Assembly (NCBI GenBank): GCA_009841235.1 | Contig: VXMH01000007.1 | Location: 1-58,555, forward strand | Direction of reading: 5' to 3' | DNA: 58,555 nt | From: Caldilineaceae bacterium SB0661_bin_32 | Lineage (GTDB): Bacteria > Chloroflexota > Anaerolineae > Caldilineales > Caldilineaceae | Shown: piece by piece, positions 8,900-18,443 of the stretch | Layout of the letters: each line of letters begins with the position of its first letter | Position numbering within the stretch: the first letter of the stretch is position 1 | The notes under the pieces: model-generated | Seen by the model: the letters and a program-made list of their open reading frames with translations, nothing else | The model's database searches: none | What the model was told of the DNA's origin: nothing | Translations under genes and position numbers: made by a program

Positions 8900-9958
8900 A
8901 TGGAGTATAACGTACCAAAAAAGTCATTCATGACCAGCAAGCAGCTTACTTTGTCTTGGGCAGTCGTCGCAGTTGCCGCTCTGTTACTGACCGCCTGCAA
9001 TCCCATCCCTGCAGAGCCGCCTGTCCCGGCCAGCGTTCCGACGCCGGGATCGGCCTGCGCGGTGCTCAATGAAATGGCGCGGGAGGCACTGGCCAGTACC
9101 CCTGCGTCACCTGCCCGCGCCAGATTCGACGCCGCCGACCGTAAGGCTTTTGCCGGTTCCGCTTTCGGCTACCTGTGCGAGTTGACCGAAGAGGTGGGGC
9201 CGCGGGAGAGCGCCACACAGGAGGAACTGGAGGCCGCAGAGTTCCTGATAGACCGCTTTACCGAGTTCGGCTACAGCCCGGAGGTGCAAGACTTTGGGAA
9301 GTGGACAACGGTAAAGGAACTCCGACCACCCCCAGGGCCATCCCGGAACATAATTCTTGAACTTCCCGGTCGCGGCGAGGGCGTGGTCATCCTGGGAGCG
9401 CACTACGACACGACGCCGGATTCCGTGGGCGCCAACGACAACGCGTCTGGGATAGGTGTGCTGCTGGCGCTGGCAGAGAGGTTGGCGCGGCCTCCGTGGT
9501 CGAACCAGGCAGTTTCGGTCTTCCCGTTCACGCTGCGGTTTATCGCCTTTGGCTCAGAGGAGACCGGCCTGCACGGCAGCTGGCATTACGTCGACCAGTT
9601 GACCGACGCAGAATTAGCCGACATCAGGGTCATGATCAACCTGGACTCGGTGGGATCCGGCACAACTCTTTCGGCGGTGGGTAATCCCTGGTTGACCAGG
9701 CATGTATCAGAGGCCGCCGAGAGGGAGGGCGTCTTCCTCACGATCATCAGGCGATGGTTCTCCGGAGGCTTCAGCGATTACTTCAGCTTCGCAGACGCTT
9801 GGGTTCCGACCATTTTCTTCTCCGGGGACGACAAATCACGCATTAACAGCCCATACGATACGATTGAGTTCATCAACCCGGCGCTGCTGGGAGACGCGGC
9901 GCTGCTGGTCCTGGATCTGCTTGTGTCCCTTGAAGATCTACAATGTGGATGCCGGTAA
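8900..9958 (+). CDS. M28 family peptidase, lipoprotein, copy 2
   Basis: Paralogue of the previous gene, 352 residues, starting at an ATG with GAGGG 10 nt upstream; an ATG at 8930 is an alternative. Unlike copy 1 it has a lipoprotein signal (ALLLTAC), so the two copies differ in how they are held at the membrane. Ligand motifs GAHYD, NDNASG, SEETG and NLDSVGSG are kept, and again the last His is replaced, by Asn316 (INSPYDTIEF). The shared replacement means the change came before the duplication. Copy 2 ends with LQCGCR beyond the stop of copy 1. Probably an extracellular or envelope aminopeptidase or a derived non-peptidase member of the family. Confidence 0.88.
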   Translation: MEYNVPKKSFMTSKQLTLSWAVVAVAALLLTACNPIPAEPPVPASVPTPGSACAVLNEMAREALASTPASPARARFDAADRKAFAGSAFGYLCELTEEVGPRESATQEELEAAEFLIDRFTEFGYSPEVQDFGKWTTVKELRPPPGPSRNIILELPGRGEGVVILGAHYDTTPDSVGANDNASGIGVLLALAERLARPPWSNQAVSVFPFTLRFIAFGSEETGLHGSWHYVDQLTDAELADIRVMINLDSVGSGTTLSAVGNPWLTRHVSEAAEREGVFLTIIRRWFSGGFSDYFSFADAWVPTIFFSGDDKSRINSPYDTIEFINPALLGDAALLVLDLLVSLEDLQCGCR

Positions 9959-10055
9959 CGCCATCTCCGGGTGAAGACCATGCAGGGGGACGGAAGCCGG
10001 CAGAGATGCAGGTGGAAGAAGTGAAGCACACGGATTCACCGAGAGGACGCCGCAA

Positions 10056-11531
10056 TTGAAACAGGAATACAACGTCGTCGTGGGCATGGAAGTCCACGCG
10101 CAGCTGTTGACGAATACGAAGATGTTCTGCCGCTGCAGCGCCGACTACCAGGGCGCGCCGCCCAATACGCACACCTGCCCGGTCTGCCTGGGCCTGCCCG
10201 GCGCGCTGCCGGTGAGCAACCGCGCCGCGGTCGAAGCCACCATCCGCACGGGGCTGGCGCTCAACTGCGAGATCGCGGAGACCGCGGTCTTCGCACGCAA
10301 GAACTACCACTACCCGGACCTGCCCAAGGGCTATCAGATCTCCCAATACGAGCTGCCCCTGTGCCGCAACGGCTGGGTAGAGATCGAGCTGCCCGACGGC
10401 GGCGTCAAACGTATCCGCATCCACCGCGCCCACCTGGAAGAGGACACCGGCAAGAACACGCACGCGGGGCTGCATACGCTGGTCGACCTGAACCGGGCCG
10501 GGATGCCGCTGATGGAGATCGTCACCGAGGCCGACATCGCCAGCGCGGACGAGGCCTACGCCTTCCTGACCAAGCTGCGCTCGATCCTGCGCTACCTCGG
10601 CGTCAACAGCGGCAACATGGAGGAGGGCGCGCTGCGCTGCGAGCCCAATATCAGCGTACGCACGCCGGAGCAGGCCGCACGCGGCGAGTTCGGCACCAAA
10701 GTCGAGGTGAAAAACCTCAACAGCCTGCGCGCCGTGCGCAACGCCATCGCCTACGAGGCCGAGCGCCAGGCCGGTGTGCTGAACGGCGGCGGCGTGATCG
10801 AGCAGGTGAATATGGGCTGGGACGAAGACCGCCAGCGCACCGTCCTGCAGCGCACGAAAGAGAGCAGCGAGGACTACCGTTACTTCCCCGAACCGGACCT
10901 GCCGCCGCTGGTGGTCGACCGCCGGTGGGTGGAGGAGACCGCGCGCACGCTGCCCGAGCTGCCGGACGCCAAGGAGCAGCGCTACCGGCAGGATTGGGAC
11001 CTGCGCCCGGCCGATGCCGGTGCCATCACCGGCGAGAAGGCGGTGGCCGACTACTTCGAGGCCGCGGTGGCCGCCTACGGCCAGGAGGACGGCAAACCCC
11101 AGCGCATGGCCAACTGGATCACCGACGAGCTGTTCCGCCTGCTCTACGCCGACGGCGAGGGCCAGGATCTGAGACAGATCGCCGCTACGCGCGTGCAGCC
11201 TCAGCAGCTGGCCGCGCTGGTGCAGATGGTGGATGCGCGCGCGATCAACGCCAACACCGGCAAGAAGGTGCTGGAGCAGATGTACAGCAGCGGAGACGAT
11301 CCCCAGGCCGTCGTCGAGCGCGAAGGGTTGGCGATGGTCAGCAATACGGACGTCATCGACGCGGCCGTGCAGGACGCTTTCGACAGCAACCCGGACGAGT
11401 TGGCCCGCTACCGCAGCGGCGAGAAAAAACTGTTCGGCTTCTTCATGGGCCAGATGATGCGCGCCACCAAGGGCAAGGCCGATCCGCAGGCAGCCCGCCA
11501 GCGCCTGCAGGAAATGCTCGACAGTTCGTAG
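10056..11531 (+). CDS. gatB: Asp-tRNA(Asn)/Glu-tRNA(Gln) amidotransferase subunit B
   Basis: 491-residue GatB, the kinase subunit of GatCAB, which turns Glu-tRNA(Gln) or Asp-tRNA(Asn) into the amidated form using ammonia from GatA. Diagnostic blocks are all present: [12 protein letters not shown], the zinc-binding Cys cluster (FCRCSADY and [10 protein letters not shown]), [17 protein letters not shown], the [18 protein letters not shown] block and RCEPNISVR. The C-terminal YqeY-like tail that contacts tRNA is complete ([17 protein letters not shown]). It starts with TTG, supported by GAGAGGA 8 nt upstream. gatA and gatC are not beside it. Since asnS is also in the window, glutamine charging is the likely main role. 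Confidence 0.96.
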   Translation: MKQEYNVVVGMEVHAQLLTNTKMFCRCSADYQGAPPNTHTCPVCLGLPGALPVSNRAAVEATIRTGLALNCEIAETAVFARKNYHYPDLPKGYQISQYELPLCRNGWVEIELPDGGVKRIRIHRAHLEEDTGKNTHAGLHTLVDLNRAGMPLMEIVTEADIASADEAYAFLTKLRSILRYLGVNSGNMEEGALRCEPNISVRTPEQAARGEFGTKVEVKNLNSLRAVRNAIAYEAERQAGVLNGGGVIEQVNMGWDEDRQRTVLQRTKESSEDYRYFPEPDLPPLVVDRRWVEETARTLPELPDAKEQRYRQDWDLRPADAGAITGEKAVADYFEAAVAAYGQEDGKPQRMANWITDELFRLLYADGEGQDLRQIAATRVQPQQLAALVQMVDARAINANTGKKVLEQMYSSGDDPQAVVEREGLAMVSNTDVIDAAVQDAFDSNPDELARYRSGEKKLFGFFMGQMMRATKGKADPQAARQRLQEMLDSS

Positions 11532-11552
11532 GGGCAACCCTTGTGGTTGCCC
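11528..11552. repeat. Palindromic repeat over gatB stop, terminator-like
   Basis: GGGCAACC (11532-11539), loop CTTGT, and GGTTGCCC (11545-11552) form a perfect 8-bp stem. The left arm begins with the GTAG that contains the gatB stop codon. It resembles the GTAAGGGG-type palindromes at 12599, 44993 and 58423 and may belong to the same dispersed family; it could also act as terminator. Confidence 0.6.
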
Positions 11553-11610
11553 TCGTGAGCTGGGCTTAAAGAAATGTCAACGAGACCTAGTAACGCCCCG
11601 CCAGCAGCCT

Positions 11611-11640
11611 ACCACTGACCACTATCCACTGACCACTGAG
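11611..11640. repeat. Heptameric tandem repeat CCACTGA, four units
   Basis: Units CCACTGA, CCACTAT, CCACTGA, CCACTGA run head to tail from 11611 to 11638, ending 7 nt before the ATG at 11646. Similar heptad runs lie at 18411-18438 and 37295-37315. They resemble in design the heptanucleotide STRR repeats of cyanobacteria. Confidence 0.75.
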
Positions 11641-11645
11641 GTCCC

Positions 11646-12587
11646 ATGACTCTTTCTCTTACCCACACCCGCAACGAAAAGACCGCGCCGCGCAGTCACC
11701 GCACGCCCGGCTTCGCCTCGCTGGAGCTGAAGTGGGGGGCTGTGACGCTCTTCCGCTACATCTACGACCCGGACATGCCCCAGTCCGAGTCGCCCAAACC
11801 GTTCTTCCACCCCGTCAACACGCTGGCCGGCGACCTGATCACCAACTACCGCCCGCATGACCACGTCTGGCACAAAGGCATCCAGATGACGATCGCCCAC
11901 CTGGACGGCCAGAACTTCTGGGGCGGGGGCAGCTACCGCCGCGGCGAGGGCTACGTCGACCTGCCCAACAACGGCAGCCAGCGCCATGACGGCTGGGATT
12001 CGATCGAGGTCGACGACAACCGCTTCGCGGCCGCGGAGAAGCTCTCCTGGATCACGCAGGCGGGCGAGCACTGGATCGACGAGACGCGTCACATCGCCGT
12101 GGAGACCGTCGACCCGGACGCCGGCTACTGGACGCTCGACTTCACGACCAGCCTGCGCAATGTGAAGGGCGAATCGCTGCATATCGGCTCGCCCACGACC
12201 GCGGGCCGTCCGCTGGCCGGTTACGGCGGGCTGTTCTGGCGCGGGCCGCGCTCCTTCGACAACGGCGAGGTCATCACCGCCGCTGGGCACGAAGGCGCCG
12301 ATGCGATGGGCAAGGCCGCGCCCTGGCTGGCCTACACCGGTCGCCACGACGGCAACGGCCACGCGTCAACCCTCGCCTTCCTCGACCATCCCACCAACCT
12401 GCGCTACCCCAACAAATGGTTCATCCGCCAGACGCCCTACGCCTGCGCCAGCTTCGCCTTCATGTTCGACGAGGTGTACGAGTTCGGGGCGGGGGAGACG
12501 ATTACGCAGCGGTATAGGCTGGTGATTGCGAATGGCGATTGGGATGCGGCGCAGGTGGAGGCCGCAGCTGCGGAGTGGCGGGGTTGA
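11646..12587 (+). CDS. PmoA family protein (DUF6807)
   Basis: 313-residue cytoplasmic protein of the family often named PmoA in databases although it is unrelated to methane monooxygenase. Recognised by the block TNYRPHDHVWHKGIQM (about residues 73-88) and the later GRPLAGYGGLFWRGPR motif; the His-rich first block suggests a metal or sugar site. The fold is probably a beta-sandwich like aldose epimerase relatives (inference). Members usually sit in carbohydrate or Gfo/Idh gene sets; here it stands alone between gatB and the helicase. The start is right behind a heptameric repeat that leaves no clear Shine-Dalgarno sequence except GAGG at 11637-11640. Confidence 0.85.
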   Translation: MTLSLTHTRNEKTAPRSHRTPGFASLELKWGAVTLFRYIYDPDMPQSESPKPFFHPVNTLAGDLITNYRPHDHVWHKGIQMTIAHLDGQNFWGGGSYRRGEGYVDLPNNGSQRHDGWDSIEVDDNRFAAAEKLSWITQAGEHWIDETRHIAVETVDPDAGYWTLDFTTSLRNVKGESLHIGSPTTAGRPLAGYGGLFWRGPRSFDNGEVITAAGHEGADAMGKAAPWLAYTGRHDGNGHASTLAFLDHPTNLRYPNKWFIRQTPYACASFAFMFDEVYEFGAGETITQRYRLVIANGDWDAAQVEAAAAEWRG

Positions 12588-12597
12588 GCAGCTAAGA

Positions 12598-12635
12598 TGT
12601 AAGGGGCACGTAGACGGAAGCCGTCATCCCCTTGC
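12598..12635. repeat. GTAAGGGG/CCCCTTGC palindromic repeat with inner hairpin
   Basis: GTAAGGGG (12599-12606) pairs with CCCCTTGC (12628-12635), and ACGG-AAG-CCGT (12614-12624) forms an inner stem. The first 12 bases, TGTAAGGGGCAC, recur exactly at 58421-58432. It lies between the PmoA-like gene and the helicase start and could double as terminator. Confidence 0.65.
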
Positions 12636-12644
12636 GGTGCAACC

Positions 12645-15600
12645 TTGGTGCCATACTGGATAATGGGGAGAAACACCTTAGGTTCGCCTGACGGAGACAG
12701 CTGTCGTTCATTCGATTGCGTCTCACTGGATCTTGAAATCGGCGTCAAGGACCGTCGCATCCACAAGTTCGCTGCGGTCCGTCCGGATACCGGGCAATCT
12801 CTGATCTTCCCCGGGGCGGGCGATGGCTTGGCCGCAGCATTGATCAAGCTGGACGATCTGGCCGATGGCGCGGACTTTCTTCTGGGCCACAATCTGATCG
12901 ATTTCGATCTGCCCCATTTGCAAGCCGCGGCTCCCTGTTTGCGGCTGTTGCGGCTGCCCGCGGTAGATACACTCAGGCTCAATCCTCTGGCTTTTCCCCG
13001 CAACCCCTATCACCACCTGGTCAAGCATTACCAGGACGGACAACTGAAACGGGGACGCATCAACGACCCGAAACTGGACTGCGACCTGGCTCTGGAACTC
13101 TTCCGCGACCAGCAACAAGCCTTGCAGAGCGCAAGCCCGGACCTGTTGACTGCCTGGCACTGGTTGACCACAGCCAAGAACGGGGCGGGATTCAATCGAG
13201 TTTTTGCGTCCTTGCGGAATTCGCGCCGCCCGTCCAACGCCGAAGCGAGTGAGGTGATTCGCGTTCTGCTGACTGGAGCCGCCTGCCAGACACACGCCCG
13301 GGAAGTGATGACAGAAGCTATTGGGCACGGCTGGGCACTGGCCTATGCACTGGCGTGGCTGTCTGTGTCCGGGGGCAACTCGGTCATCCCTCCCTGGGTA
13401 CGGCTTCAGTTTCCCGATACGGGGCGGTTGGTGCGGCGGCTGCGCGACACCGCTTGCACCGAGCCCGCTTGCGACTGGTGCCGGGAGAGGCACGACGCCC
13501 GAAAAGAGCTTACGCGCTGGTTTGGTTTTCCCGACTTCCGACCAAAGCCGACTGACGAGGCTGGGCGGCCCTTGCAGCAGTCTGTCATCGAAACGGCGAT
13601 GGCGGGCGAGAATCTCCTGGCAATCCTGCCCACGGGCGCAGGCAAATCCCTTTGCTATCAGATCCCGGCCCTGTCCAGATACGACAAAACAGGCGCGCTA
13701 ACGGTGGTGATCTCGCCCTTGGTCGCACTCATGGCTGACCAAGTGGCAGGGCTGGAGAGGCAGGGCATCGACAGTTGCGTCACAGTCAACGGGCTACTGT
13801 CGATGCCCGAGCGCGCGAATGCGCTGGACCGGGTGCGGCTGGGGGATGCCGGCATTCTCCTGATCTCGCCGGAGCAGCTGCGCAGCGTCTCCTTACGCCG
13901 CGTCCTGGAGCAACGGGAGATAGGCGCCTGGGTGATGGACGAAGCTCACTGCCTTTCAGAATGGGGGCACGACTTCCGGCCCGATTATCGCTACGTGGGA
14001 CGTTTCATCCGTGAACGCGCAGGAGAAGAAGCGATTCCGCCGGTTTTGTGTCTGACCGCGACTGCCAAACCGGATGTGAAGGACGGTATCGTCGACTACT
14101 TTCAAAAAGAGCTTGACATTGAGTTGCAAGTCTTCGACGGCGGCGCCCAACGCACCAACTTGGAATTCGTCGTCGTCAAAACCAGTAACGCGGAAAAGCA
14201 CGCCCATGTTCACCAGATCCTGATGGCCGATCTCCCGGCAGATCAGCCGGGAGGCGCCATCGTCTATTGCGCCACGCGGCGGCAGACCGAAGAACTGACG
14301 GAGTTCTTGCAGATAAAGGGTGTGGAGGCGGACTTCTTCCATGCAGGAGTGCCGCCGGAAACCAAGAAAAATGTCCAGCAGAGCTTTATCGGAGGCGCCC
14401 TGCGGGTCATCACCGCCACCAACGCCTTCGGTATGGGTATCGACAAGTCGGACGTGCGGCTGGTAATCCATGCCGACATCCCCGGATCCCTGGAGAACTA
14501 TCTGCAGGAAGCGGGCCGCGCCGGACGTGACCAGCAGGCGGCGCGCTGCGTTCTGCTCTACACCCAAGACGATGTGGAGCGGCAATTCGGCATGTCGGCC
14601 CGCTCGCGGCTCACGCGGCGAGAAATCCATGGCGTTTTGCGGGCGCTGCGAAATCTGGACCGCAAGAAACGTAGAGGCGACGAGGTTGTAGCCACTCCAG
14701 GAGAGATTCTGAGAGAGGATGAAGAAAAAGCTTTTGAACGCGATTCCACCACCGACGACACGCGCGTGCGCACAGCGATCGCTTGGTTGGAGGAAGCGGT
14801 ACTACTGACTCGAGAGGAGAACCGGGTGCAGGTGTTTCCCTCCTCTTTGCGAGTGAGTTCAAAGGAGGGGGCGCGGGACAAGCTTGAAAAGCCCTCCATC
14901 TCATATTCCTACCGCCGCCAACTCATGACCATCGCCGAGAAGATGATCGAAGCGGACGCGGATGAAGGTATCACCACCGACGATCTGATGTTCGCTTCGG
15001 GTTTGACTCCGGAGGGAGTAAGGAGTGCGCTCGATGATCTGGAGCAGTTAGGTATCGCCAGCAATGATACTGTGCTTACCGCCTTCGTCCACACTGGGGT
15101 GAAACATTCCTCACAGAGACGCTTCCTGGAAGCGGCCGAACTGGAGGAAGCCCTTATCGCCACTATGCAGGAAATGGCCCCCGATATGGGCAGGGGCGAC
15201 ACATCATTTTTGCATCTCCGCCTCGCCACCCAGCGACTCAAAGACGATGGTCATACCTACGCCCTACCGGAACGCGTGCGACGCATAATCCGCAGCATCG
15301 CCGCGGACGGACGCGGCGAGGGGGGCGGTGGGGGAAGCCTCGAGATACGGGGACGTGATACCGAAACTATGGGAGTGACCTTACAGCGCGAGTGGAATGA
15401 TTTGGAGAAAACTGCAGCGTTGCGCCGCGAGGCTGCCAAACGATTGCTGGATCATCTCCTCAGCAGCCTGCCGCAGGGAAGCCGCGGAACGGATCTGCTG
15501 GCTGAGACTACCTTGGGCAAGCTACTCACAGCGATCAAGTCCGACCTCACATTGAGAAGTAAATTCAAGCACCCCGACAAGCTTAGGGATCGCGCCCTAC

Positions 15601-17795
15601 TGTGGCTACACGAGCAGGAGGTCATTCGGCTGCACAAAGGTCTGGCAGTCTTTCGCCCGGCCATGACCATTCGCCTGCAGCAGGAACGGCGCGGATTCGC
15701 CGAAACCGATTTCCGCTCTCTCAAACTCCATTACGACGAACAGGTGCTGCAGATCCACGTGATGGCGGAATTCGCCCAGCAGGGCTTGGAATCGATGGCC
15801 GACGCTCTGCGCTTGGCGATGGACTACTTCAGTTTGCCCCAAGAGGAGTTTTTACATCGCTGGCTACCGGAACGAGACAGAGAACTCTCGCGGCAGACCA
15901 CGCCTGAGTCATGGCGTACCGTAGTCGAAAGCCTGAACAACCCCATCCAGCGCCGCATCGTAGCGGACGATCGGGAGCGGACGAACGTCCTGGTGCTCGC
16001 CGGACCCGGCTCCGGCAAGACACGAGTCCTGGTGCATCGTATCGCCTATCTGATACGCGTGAAACGTGAAAACCCGCGCAGCATCCTGGCGCTCGCTTAC
16101 AACCGGCACGCCGCTGTCGAAATCCGCCGCCGCCTGGCAGATCTGGTCGGCGATGATGCCCGCGGGGTGATTGTGCTCACCTGCCACGCGCTCGCAATGC
16201 GCTTGACGGGAGCCAGCTTTTCGGGACGGGCGAACCAACTTGGCGACGAAGATTTCAAGGTCATTCTTCACCAAGCGACATCGCTGCTACGCGGCGAAGG
16301 ACTGCCGCCCGAAGAGGCGGACGAAATGCGGGTGCGCCTGCTGGCAGGCTTCCGCTGGATACTGGTGGATGAGTACCAGGATATTGGTCCGGATGAATAC
16401 GGTCTGATCTCCGCGCTGGCGGGCCGGACTCTTCCTGAAGAAGATGATAAGCTGAGCCTGTTCGCAGTCGGTGACGACGACCAGAATATCTATGCCTTCA
16501 ATGGCTCGTCGGTGGAATTTATCCGCCGTTTCGAGACCGACTACAGCGCCAGGTCGTTCTTCCTGACCGACAATTACCGCTCCACTGCCCATATTATCGA
16601 CGCCGCCAATTCGGTGATCGCGCCTGCGCGGCAACGGATGAAGACAGAAAACCCAATCCACATTGATCGGGCGCGCAGTAAGGATCCGCCTGGCGGGCTG
16701 TGGACTGACCTTGACGCGGTCGCCCAAGGGCGAGTTCAAATACTGCCGGTCGGCGACACGCCTATCACCCAGTCGCAGACGGTTATCGCCGAGCTGAAAC
16801 GATTGTCCGGTCTAGCTCAAGATTGGGACTGGTCTGCCTGCGCTGTGGTGGCACGCGAATGGAGTTACCTGGATCCGGTGCGCAGTCTTTGCGAACTTGA
16901 GGGGATTCCGGTGCAGATGGCGAACGAAGAGTTCTCAAACGTCTGGCATCTGCGGGAGACCCGGACACTGGTGAACTGGCTGCGCGGACGGGACTACCGT
17001 TTGGTGAACAGTGAGGATCTGAAGGGCTGGGTGGACAGACAGTCCCCAACGCCTTGGACTGAACTGTTGCAGGAAGCAATATCCGAGTACGAGTTGGAGA
17101 CCGGAGGCGCGGAGACAGCGGTGGACCAGTTCGTCGAATGGCTGGCCGAGTGGGGGCGTGATCTGCGCCCTCGTCAGCGCGGTTTGCTCCTGCTGAGCGC
17201 TCATCGCGCGAAGGGCCTGGAGTTCGACCACGTGATTGTGCTGGACGGAGGCTGGAATCGCCCCAGCAGCGGCGAGGATGCAGATGCCCCGCGCCGGCTG
17301 TACTACGTTGCCATGAGCCGCGCGCGCCAGACCCTCACCCTGGCACGCTTTCCTGGCGCGCACCCATTCCAGGACGTCTTACGGAATAGCCCCTCGGTAC
17401 TCCGCCGCCAAGCGCCTGCCAAACTCCCGCCGGCGGCGCCGGAACTCGCCCAACGATATAAGCAGCTCAGCCTGCGTGACGTCTTTCTGAGCTACGCGGG
17501 GTACAGACATCCCAACCATCCCCTGCACAGCGCCATTGCCGCGCTTTCCCCGGGCGACCCACTGCAGGTGCAGGCTGGAGCGAGGCGGTGGGAACTACTG
17601 GATCACAACGGCATGGTCGTCGGACAGCTTGCCGGCAATTTCAAAGCCCCGGCGGGAACGCGCTGCGCCTCTGCCAGCGTCTTGGCCATCGCCACCTGGA
17701 GTAGAGAATATTCAGAGCCGCAGTACCAGAGCAGGCTCAGGTGCGATACGTGGGAAGTCGTAGTGCCGGAGTTGGTGTTCAAGTCGGATTCGTAG
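12645..17795 (+). CDS. Exonuclease-RecQ-UvrD triple fusion helicase
   Basis: A 1716-residue DNA processing protein joining three modules. Residues about 20-160 look like a DEDD 3'-5' exonuclease (SLDLEIG, LLGHNLIDFDLPHL, and an Asp-rich third motif near KLDCDLALELF). Residues about 300-700 are a RecQ-type superfamily 2 helicase: Walker A PTGAGKS (329-335), DEAH box (432-435), QEAGRAGRD arginine-finger motif near 625. The part from about 1095 to 1570 is a UvrD/Rep superfamily 1 helicase: GPGSGKT (1120-1126), DEYQD near 1243, SAHRAKGLEFDHV near 1516 and YVAMSRARQ near 1550. The region 700-1090 holds winged-helix/HRDC-like sequence. Start is a TTG at 12645; ATG at 12663 is also possible and neither has a strong Shine-Dalgarno sequence. 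Likely cytoplasmic, in recombinational repair or defence. Confidence 0.92.
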   Translation: MVPYWIMGRNTLGSPDGDSCRSFDCVSLDLEIGVKDRRIHKFAAVRPDTGQSLIFPGAGDGLAAALIKLDDLADGADFLLGHNLIDFDLPHLQAAAPCLRLLRLPAVDTLRLNPLAFPRNPYHHLVKHYQDGQLKRGRINDPKLDCDLALELFRDQQQALQSASPDLLTAWHWLTTAKNGAGFNRVFASLRNSRRPSNAEASEVIRVLLTGAACQTHAREVMTEAIGHGWALAYALAWLSVSGGNSVIPPWVRLQFPDTGRLVRRLRDTACTEPACDWCRERHDARKELTRWFGFPDFRPKPTDEAGRPLQQSVIETAMAGENLLAILPTGAGKSLCYQIPALSRYDKTGALTVVISPLVALMADQVAGLERQGIDSCVTVNGLLSMPERANALDRVRLGDAGILLISPEQLRSVSLRRVLEQREIGAWVMDEAHCLSEWGHDFRPDYRYVGRFIRERAGEEAIPPVLCLTATAKPDVKDGIVDYFQKELDIELQVFDGGAQRTNLEFVVVKTSNAEKHAHVHQILMADLPADQPGGAIVYCATRRQTEELTEFLQIKGVEADFFHAGVPPETKKNVQQSFIGGALRVITATNAFGMGIDKSDVRLVIHADIPGSLENYLQEAGRAGRDQQAARCVLLYTQDDVERQFGMSARSRLTRREIHGVLRALRNLDRKKRRGDEVVATPGEILREDEEKAFERDSTTDDTRVRTAIAWLEEAVLLTREENRVQVFPSSLRVSSKEGARDKLEKPSISYSYRRQLMTIAEKMIEADADEGITTDDLMFASGLTPEGVRSALDDLEQLGIASNDTVLTAFVHTGVKHSSQRRFLEAAELEEALIATMQEMAPDMGRGDTSFLHLRLATQRLKDDGHTYALPERVRRIIRSIAADGRGEGGGGGSLEIRGRDTETMGVTLQREWNDLEKTAALRREAAKRLLDHLLSSLPQGSRGTDLLAETTLGKLLTAIKSDLTLRSKFKHPDKLRDRALLWLHEQEVIRLHKGLAVFRPAMTIRLQQERRGFAETDFRSLKLHYDEQVLQIHVMAEFAQQGLESMADALRLAMDYFSLPQEEFLHRWLPERDRELSRQTTPESWRTVVESLNNPIQRRIVADDRERTNVLVLAGPGSGKTRVLVHRIAYLIRVKRENPRSILALAYNRHAAVEIRRRLADLVGDDARGVIVLTCHALAMRLTGASFSGRANQLGDEDFKVILHQATSLLRGEGLPPEEADEMRVRLLAGFRWILVDEYQDIGPDEYGLISALAGRTLPEEDDKLSLFAVGDDDQNIYAFNGSSVEFIRRFETDYSARSFFLTDNYRSTAHIIDAANSVIAPARQRMKTENPIHIDRARSKDPPGGLWTDLDAVAQGRVQILPVGDTPITQSQTVIAELKRLSGLAQDWDWSACAVVAREWSYLDPVRSLCELEGIPVQMANEEFSNVWHLRETRTLVNWLRGRDYRLVNSEDLKGWVDRQSPTPWTELLQEAISEYELETGGAETAVDQFVEWLAEWGRDLRPRQRGLLLLSAHRAKGLEFDHVIVLDGGWNRPSSGEDADAPRRLYYVAMSRARQTLTLARFPGAHPFQDVLRNSPSVLRRQAPAKLPPAAPELAQRYKQLSLRDVFLSYAGYRHPNHPLHSAIAALSPGDPLQVQAGARRWELLDHNGMVVGQLAGNFKAPAGTRCASASVLAIATWSREYSEPQYQSRLRCDTWEVVVPELVFKSDS

Positions 17796-17813
17796 TCGCA
17801 ACCTCAGCGCCCC

Positions 17814-18329
17814 CTAAACCAACAACACCCCCTCATGCCGCAGCAGCCACTCCTTGCGCCACAACCCGCCTCCGTAGCCAGTCAGCTTCGTGCGCCCGCC
17901 GCTGCCGATGATGCGATGGCAGGGCACGATGATGGCGACCGGATTGCGTCCGTTGGCCGCGCCCACCGCGCGCACGGCCTTGGGGTTATCGATGGCTACG
18001 GCGATGTCCTGGTAGCTGGCGGTCTGGCCGTAGCCGACGCTGAGAAGCTGCTGCCAGACCTGGCGCTGAAACGGCGTGCCCTCCAGATCCAGGGGCAGAT
18101 CAAAACAGCGTAAGTCGCCGGCGAAATAGGCGTCCAACTGACGCCGCACCTCTTCCAGCAGCGGATACGCGCCCGACTGCAGCGAGGATGGGGCACCGGG
18201 CCAACCTCTCTCCTCTTCAGTCTCTCCTCCCTGTTCCCCGATATATTCGACGCTGCTCACCGACTTGTCGGTAGCGTTGATTTCGATGGGACCGATAGGG
18301 GAATCGTAGTGCATCACCGATATAGACAT
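17814..18329 (-). CDS. ogt: Methylated-DNA--protein-cysteine methyltransferase
   Basis: 171-residue suicide repair protein that moves alkyl groups from O6-alkylguanine to its own cysteine. The acceptor is Cys137 in IIVPCHRII; upstream the DNA-binding part (TPFQRQVWQQLLSVGYGQTASYQDIA, in two pieces) and the asparagine hinge VGAANGRNP are standard. The ATG at 18329 has GGAG 7 nt before it and is chosen over a TTG at 18347. The gene is convergent with the exonuclease-helicase fusion (18 nt between stops) and lies downstream of nurA on the same strand, making a small DNA-repair neighbourhood. Confidence 0.95.
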   Translation of the reverse strand: MSISVMHYDSPIGPIEINATDKSVSSVEYIGEQGGETEEERGWPGAPSSLQSGAYPLLEEVRRQLDAYFAGDLRCFDLPLDLEGTPFQRQVWQQLLSVGYGQTASYQDIAVAIDNPKAVRAVGAANGRNPVAIIVPCHRIIGSGGRTKLTGYGGGLWRKEWLLRHEGVLLV

Positions 18330-18410
18330 TAGCTTACTCCGTGACAAATGAGATTGGAAACTTGTGATGAAACAGCCCCGCCGCGCGCCAAAGACCTACG
18401 CTCTTGCTGG

Positions 18411-18438
18411 CCACTGACCACTGATCACTAACCACTGC
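18411..18438. repeat. Heptameric tandem repeat CCACTGA, four units
   Basis: Units CCACTGA, CCACTGA, TCACTAA, CCACTGC fill 18411-18438, just past the nurA stop and upstream of ogt. Same family as the runs at 11611 and 37295. Confidence 0.7.
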
Positions 18439-18443
18439 CGTTC

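Noticed and set aside
9873..11537. Long open frame antisense to gatB (554 codons)
   Set aside because: Codon-bias artefact; it crosses the end of the M28 gene as well.
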